Source: Anaerolinea sp.
GTDB lineage: Bacteria; Chloroflexota; Dehalococcoidia; Tepidiformales; Tepidiformaceae
Direction: 5' to 3'
Length of the DNA stretch: 57,030 nt
Assembly: GCA_013822275.1 (NCBI GenBank)
Contig: PNKC01000013.1
Coordinates: 1 to 57,030, forward strand
In this document: positions 54,546-57,030 of the stretch, piece by piece
How the letters are laid out: the number at the start of each line of letters is the position of its first letter
Numbering within the stretch: the first letter of the stretch is position 1
The notes under the pieces: model-generated
The model's input: only the letters and a program-made list of their open reading frames with translations
What the model was told of the DNA's origin: nothing
The model's database searches: none
Position numbers and translations under genes: made by a program

Positions 54546-54586
54546 GCGAAGCGCCCACAGACTCGTCTGTGGGCGCTTCGCTCTTT
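54546..54586 (+). terminator. Strong intrinsic terminator after the acyl-CoA dehydrogenase
   Basis: A perfect 16-bp stem (54546-54561 with 54566-54581) has the loop CTCG and is followed by TCTTT. It separates the acyl-CoA dehydrogenase from the DinB-like gene. Confidence 0.92.
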
Positions 54587-54600
54587 CGAAGGAGATCCGC

Positions 54601-55140
54601 ATGCCAGCCGTGGAACCCCGCAGTAAGGCGGACCTCCTCCGTTTCATCGACGAACGCTGGAAGGGCCTCCAGGCGCTCGTGAGCGAATTGACGCCGGAGC
54701 AGATGGAACAGCCCCTTGGTGACGGGTGGAGCGCTAAAGTCCACCTCGGTCACATCGCTGGCTGGGAACAATCGTTGCTCGCGCTGCTCCGAGGGCAGGA
54801 CCGCGAGTCCGCGATGGGCGTAACGCTCCAGCCGCGGGAACCTCACGACCTGGATGCCTTGAACGACGCTCTCGCCCGTCGATCAGCCGCCCTTCCGTTT
54901 GACGCGGTGCGTGAAGAGTCGCGTCGTGTCCACGCGGAGGTCGTGGCAGTGCTGGAGGCGATGAGCGAAGACGATCTCTTGAAGCCGTACTCCCACTACC
55001 AACCCCAAGCCGAACCGCCGGAGCGGAAACCGGTGTACGGGTGGGTGAACGGAAACACCTGGGGCCACTACGACGAACACATCGGCTGGTTGCGCACAGG
55101 ATTGGGTCATCAGCCGCCACCCCGGCAGGCCCTCTCCTAA
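54601..55140 (+). CDS. DinB/ClbS-like four-helix bundle protein
   Basis: A 179-aa protein of the DinB/DfsB-like superfamily. KADLLRFIDERWKGLQALV is the first helix, and WSAKVHLGHIAGWEQSLLALL the second, with a His of the metal site. NTWGHYDEHIGWLR near the C-terminus supplies two more His. Relatives include thiol transferases and the colibactin self-protection protein ClbS; a detoxifying role is possible but unproven. AGGAG lies six bases before the ATG. Confidence 0.8.
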   Translation: MPAVEPRSKADLLRFIDERWKGLQALVSELTPEQMEQPLGDGWSAKVHLGHIAGWEQSLLALLRGQDRESAMGVTLQPREPHDLDALNDALARRSAALPFDAVREESRRVHAEVVAVLEAMSEDDLLKPYSHYQPQAEPPERKPVYGWVNGNTWGHYDEHIGWLRTGLGHQPPPRQALS

Positions 55141-55142
55141 AC

Positions 55143-56339
55143 CTACGGGATCGCCCCAAGCTCCTTGAGCGAGCTGATCCGATCCCAGTCGTAGCCGTAT
55201 TCGAGGAGGATGGTCTCGGTGTCCTGGCCGAGTTCGGGCGCCCAGGCGGTTGGCTCCACTGGACTGCCGTAGAAGTCCACGGGCGTGGCGACCTGCCGCA
55301 ACGGAGTCCCATCCGGCCCGGGTATCTCGATGAAAGCGCCGGCGGTTTTTGCCACGGGATCTTCGATAACCTCCGCGACTGTGTTCACCGGCGCCCACCA
55401 GACGTTTTCGCGGTCAAAGATCGGTCCCCACTCGGCGAGCGTCTTCGTAGCCAGGATCGAGTCCAGTTCCGCGGTGATCGCTTCTGTGTTCTGGAGCCGG
55501 TCGATGAGGGTCGCGAAACGCGGGTCTTCGCCCAGGCGCCCGGCATCAAGCGCCCGCAGCACGTCTGGCCAGTGGCGATCGCCCTGGAGGAGTAGGAGCC
55601 AGAACCAGTTGCCGTTGGCGTCCTGGTAGCTGTTGATGAGTGGATTCGGCGTGTGCCGACGGTCGAACGTGTTGACGGGCATGCCGCGGAGGGCGGTGTT
55701 TGTATCCCAGCCCATCATGTAGACGCCGGTGCGCAGCAGGGAAACCGCGACTTTCTGGCCGAATCCCGTGCGTTCCCGGTGGAAGAGGGCTGCGGCGATT
55801 GCACCCGCTGCGTTGGAGCCGGTCATGTGGTCGCCCATGCCACCGCGCTGGAGCGGCGGTTCCTGTCCCGGCGCCGTCAGTCCCGCGGCGACGCCCCCAC
55901 GGGCGTAGAAAGCGCCAACGTCGTAGGCGGCGCGATTGGCGTCCGGCCCGTCAGGACCGTAGCCCGTCACGTGGCAGTAGATCAGCTTCGGGTTGGTATC
56001 GCGCAGCTGCTCATACGTCAGGCCGTACTTTTCCAGTACCTGGGGACGCATGTTGGTCACGAACACGTCCGCGTCGTCGATAAGGTCGCCGGCGACGTAG
56101 CGCGCGTCCTCTTTTTCGAGGTTCAGGGCGATGCTCCGCTTGCCGCGGTTATCCAGTTCGAATGGCGGGTTCATGGCGATGCCCAGGAGGCCGGCGAAGA
56201 GGCCGCGAAAGGGGTCGCCTTCCGGAGGTTCGATCTTGATGACCTCGGCGCCCCAATCCGCCAGGATCGCGGCGCACGATGGTCCCGCGACCCAAACGCC
56301 AAGTTCCACGACTTTAATCCCGCTGAGCGGTCCGGCCAT
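55143..56339 (-). CDS. CaiB/BaiF-family (class III) CoA-transferase
   Basis: A 398-aa class III CoA-transferase. VVELGVWVAGPSCAAILADWGAEVIKIE is the N-terminal signature. The catalytic Asp170 is in GGMGDHMTG, matching Asp169 of formyl-CoA transferase. The C-terminal domain with WWAPVNTVAEVIEDP is intact. It may feed the nearby acyl-CoA dehydrogenase with an acyl-CoA. It is convergent with the DinB-like gene, 2 bp apart. Confidence 0.92.
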   Translation of the reverse strand: MAGPLSGIKVVELGVWVAGPSCAAILADWGAEVIKIEPPEGDPFRGLFAGLLGIAMNPPFELDNRGKRSIALNLEKEDARYVAGDLIDDADVFVTNMRPQVLEKYGLTYEQLRDTNPKLIYCHVTGYGPDGPDANRAAYDVGAFYARGGVAAGLTAPGQEPPLQRGGMGDHMTGSNAAGAIAAALFHRERTGFGQKVAVSLLRTGVYMMGWDTNTALRGMPVNTFDRRHTPNPLINSYQDANGNWFWLLLLQGDRHWPDVLRALDAGRLGEDPRFATLIDRLQNTEAITAELDSILATKTLAEWGPIFDRENVWWAPVNTVAEVIEDPVAKTAGAFIEIPGPDGTPLRQVATPVDFYGSPVEPTAWAPELGQDTETILLEYGYDWDRISSLKELGAIP

Positions 56340-56459
56340 CGATTCATCCCCCCGAAGCTGTGGTTGGCGATTCTACCGGCAGTTGTGGCGTGCCGTGCCC
56401 GCTGTCCGGAAGCAGCTTGCGCCGTAAGCTTCCCGAACCACCCGCAAGGATCGCTGAAC

Positions 56460-57030
56460 ATGGTCTTGAGCGACCGAACCATCCGCCGTGAACTCGAAGC
56501 CGGCACCATCCTCATCGACCCGCTGGGCAGCGATGCCATCCAGCCGGCAAGCGTCGACCTGCGCCTGGGCAACCTCTTCCGCGTCTTTCGCAACTCCCAG
56601 ATCCCGTACATCGATGTCAAGCGCGAATACCCGGATCTCACGGAACTCGTCGAAATCGACGATGACAACCCCTTCGTCCTCCACCCCGGCGAATTCGCCC
56701 TGGCGACGACGTACGAGCGGGTGCGGTTGCCCAACACGATCGTGGGGCGGCTGGAGGGCAAGTCCTCACTCGGGCGGCTGGGACTGCTGATCCACTCAAC
56801 GGCCGGGTACGTTGACCCCGGCTGGGATGGCGCGCTCACGCTCGAGCTTTCGAACGTGGCGAACCTGCCGATCATGCTCTACCACCGGATGAAGGTATCC
56901 CAGATCTCGTTCCTCCAACTAACCGAGCCGGCGGAGCACCCGTACGGGTCGAAGGCGGCGGGCAGCAAGTACCAGGGCCAGGTTGGCCCCACGCCAAGCA
57001 AGTACTACCTGAACTTCCGCGATCCCGAGT
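56460..57030 (+). CDS. dcd: dCTP deaminase (5' part; runs off the window)
   Basis: The first 190 codons of the gene are present and the frame is open to the window edge. LSDRTIRRELEAGTILIDP opens it. LEGKSSLGRLGLLIHSTAGYVDPGW holds the nucleotide-binding Ser/Arg, and ALTLELSN has the catalytic Glu. The family is about 180-200 aa, so nearly all of it is here. It makes dUTP from dCTP, or dUMP in bifunctional forms. The ATG at 56460 is close to the divergent CoA-transferase. Confidence 0.93.
   Translation, partial: MVLSDRTIRRELEAGTILIDPLGSDAIQPASVDLRLGNLFRVFRNSQIPYIDVKREYPDLTELVEIDDDNPFVLHPGEFALATTYERVRLPNTIVGRLEGKSSLGRLGLLIHSTAGYVDPGWDGALTLELSNVANLPIMLYHRMKVSQISFLQLTEPAEHPYGSKAAGSKYQGQVGPTPSKYYLNFRDPE

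Overview
The window is 57 kb of GC-rich, gene-dense bacterial DNA. About fifty genes are supported. Most are packed head to tail with 1-4 bp overlaps of the ATGA, GTGA or TGATG type. No rRNA, tRNA or CRISPR array was recognised, and no intact mobile element. The gene content is that of a free-living chromosome with peptidoglycan, FtsZ-based division, ClpXP and trigger factor. The secreted proteins (a CAP-domain protein with a Pro/Thr spacer, an autotransporter-repeat protein with no outer-membrane barrel) and the general gene style suggest Chloroflexota, perhaps a Dehalococcoidia/Tepidiforma-like lineage. That placement is inference; no 16S gene is present to confirm it.

Layout. 1-8.6 kb (+): a terminator from an upstream gene, then pbpC coupled to a giant alpha-2-macroglobulin-like gene. 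8.7-11.9 kb (-): an alpha/beta hydrolase and a secreted beta-helix/DUF11 protein. 12.0-28.5 kb (-): a compact division and cell wall (dcw) cluster in the transcribed order mraZ, rsmH, ftsL-like, PBP, murF, mraY, murD, ftsW, murG, murC, murB, ddl, ftsQ, ftsA, ftsZ. It has a recognisable promoter and MraZ operator, and murE is missing. 28.5-30.7 kb: moaB-trmD (+) and a VOC protein (-). 30.8-34.1 kb (-): tig-clpP-clpX with a terminator. 34.2-37.8 kb (-): a peptide-type ABC importer (binding protein and two permeases, no ATPases). 37.9-40.2 kb (-): aspS and a ModE-like regulator. 40.2-40.9 kb (+): a VapBC-like toxin-antitoxin pair. 40.9-42.1 kb (-): a MarR regulator and a histidine phosphatase. 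42.2-45.5 kb (+): a MidA-like methyltransferase, peroxiredoxin, IscU-like scaffold and CAP protein. 45.5-46.9 kb (-): tldE/pmbA. 47.1-49.9 kb (+): two nucleotide-sugar genes and a VOC protein. 49.9-57 kb: a methyltransferase, an aminotransferase, GNAT, PPOX, an acyl-CoA dehydrogenase, a DinB-like protein, a CoA-transferase and the first 190 codons of dcd.

The best leads for a second look are these. (1) A family of heptanucleotide tandem repeats sits at, and sometimes encodes, the 3' ends of genes. (2) ftsW has no usable canonical start but has an ideal Shine-Dalgarno placed before an AUA codon that overlaps the murD stop. (3) An AT-rich, rare-codon island inside ddl carries promoter-like hexamers and a perfect dyad, where an ftsQAZ promoter could lie. 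(4) A solitary set of terminal repeats resembles an IS21-family end. (5) The alpha-2-macroglobulin has lost its thioester motif.
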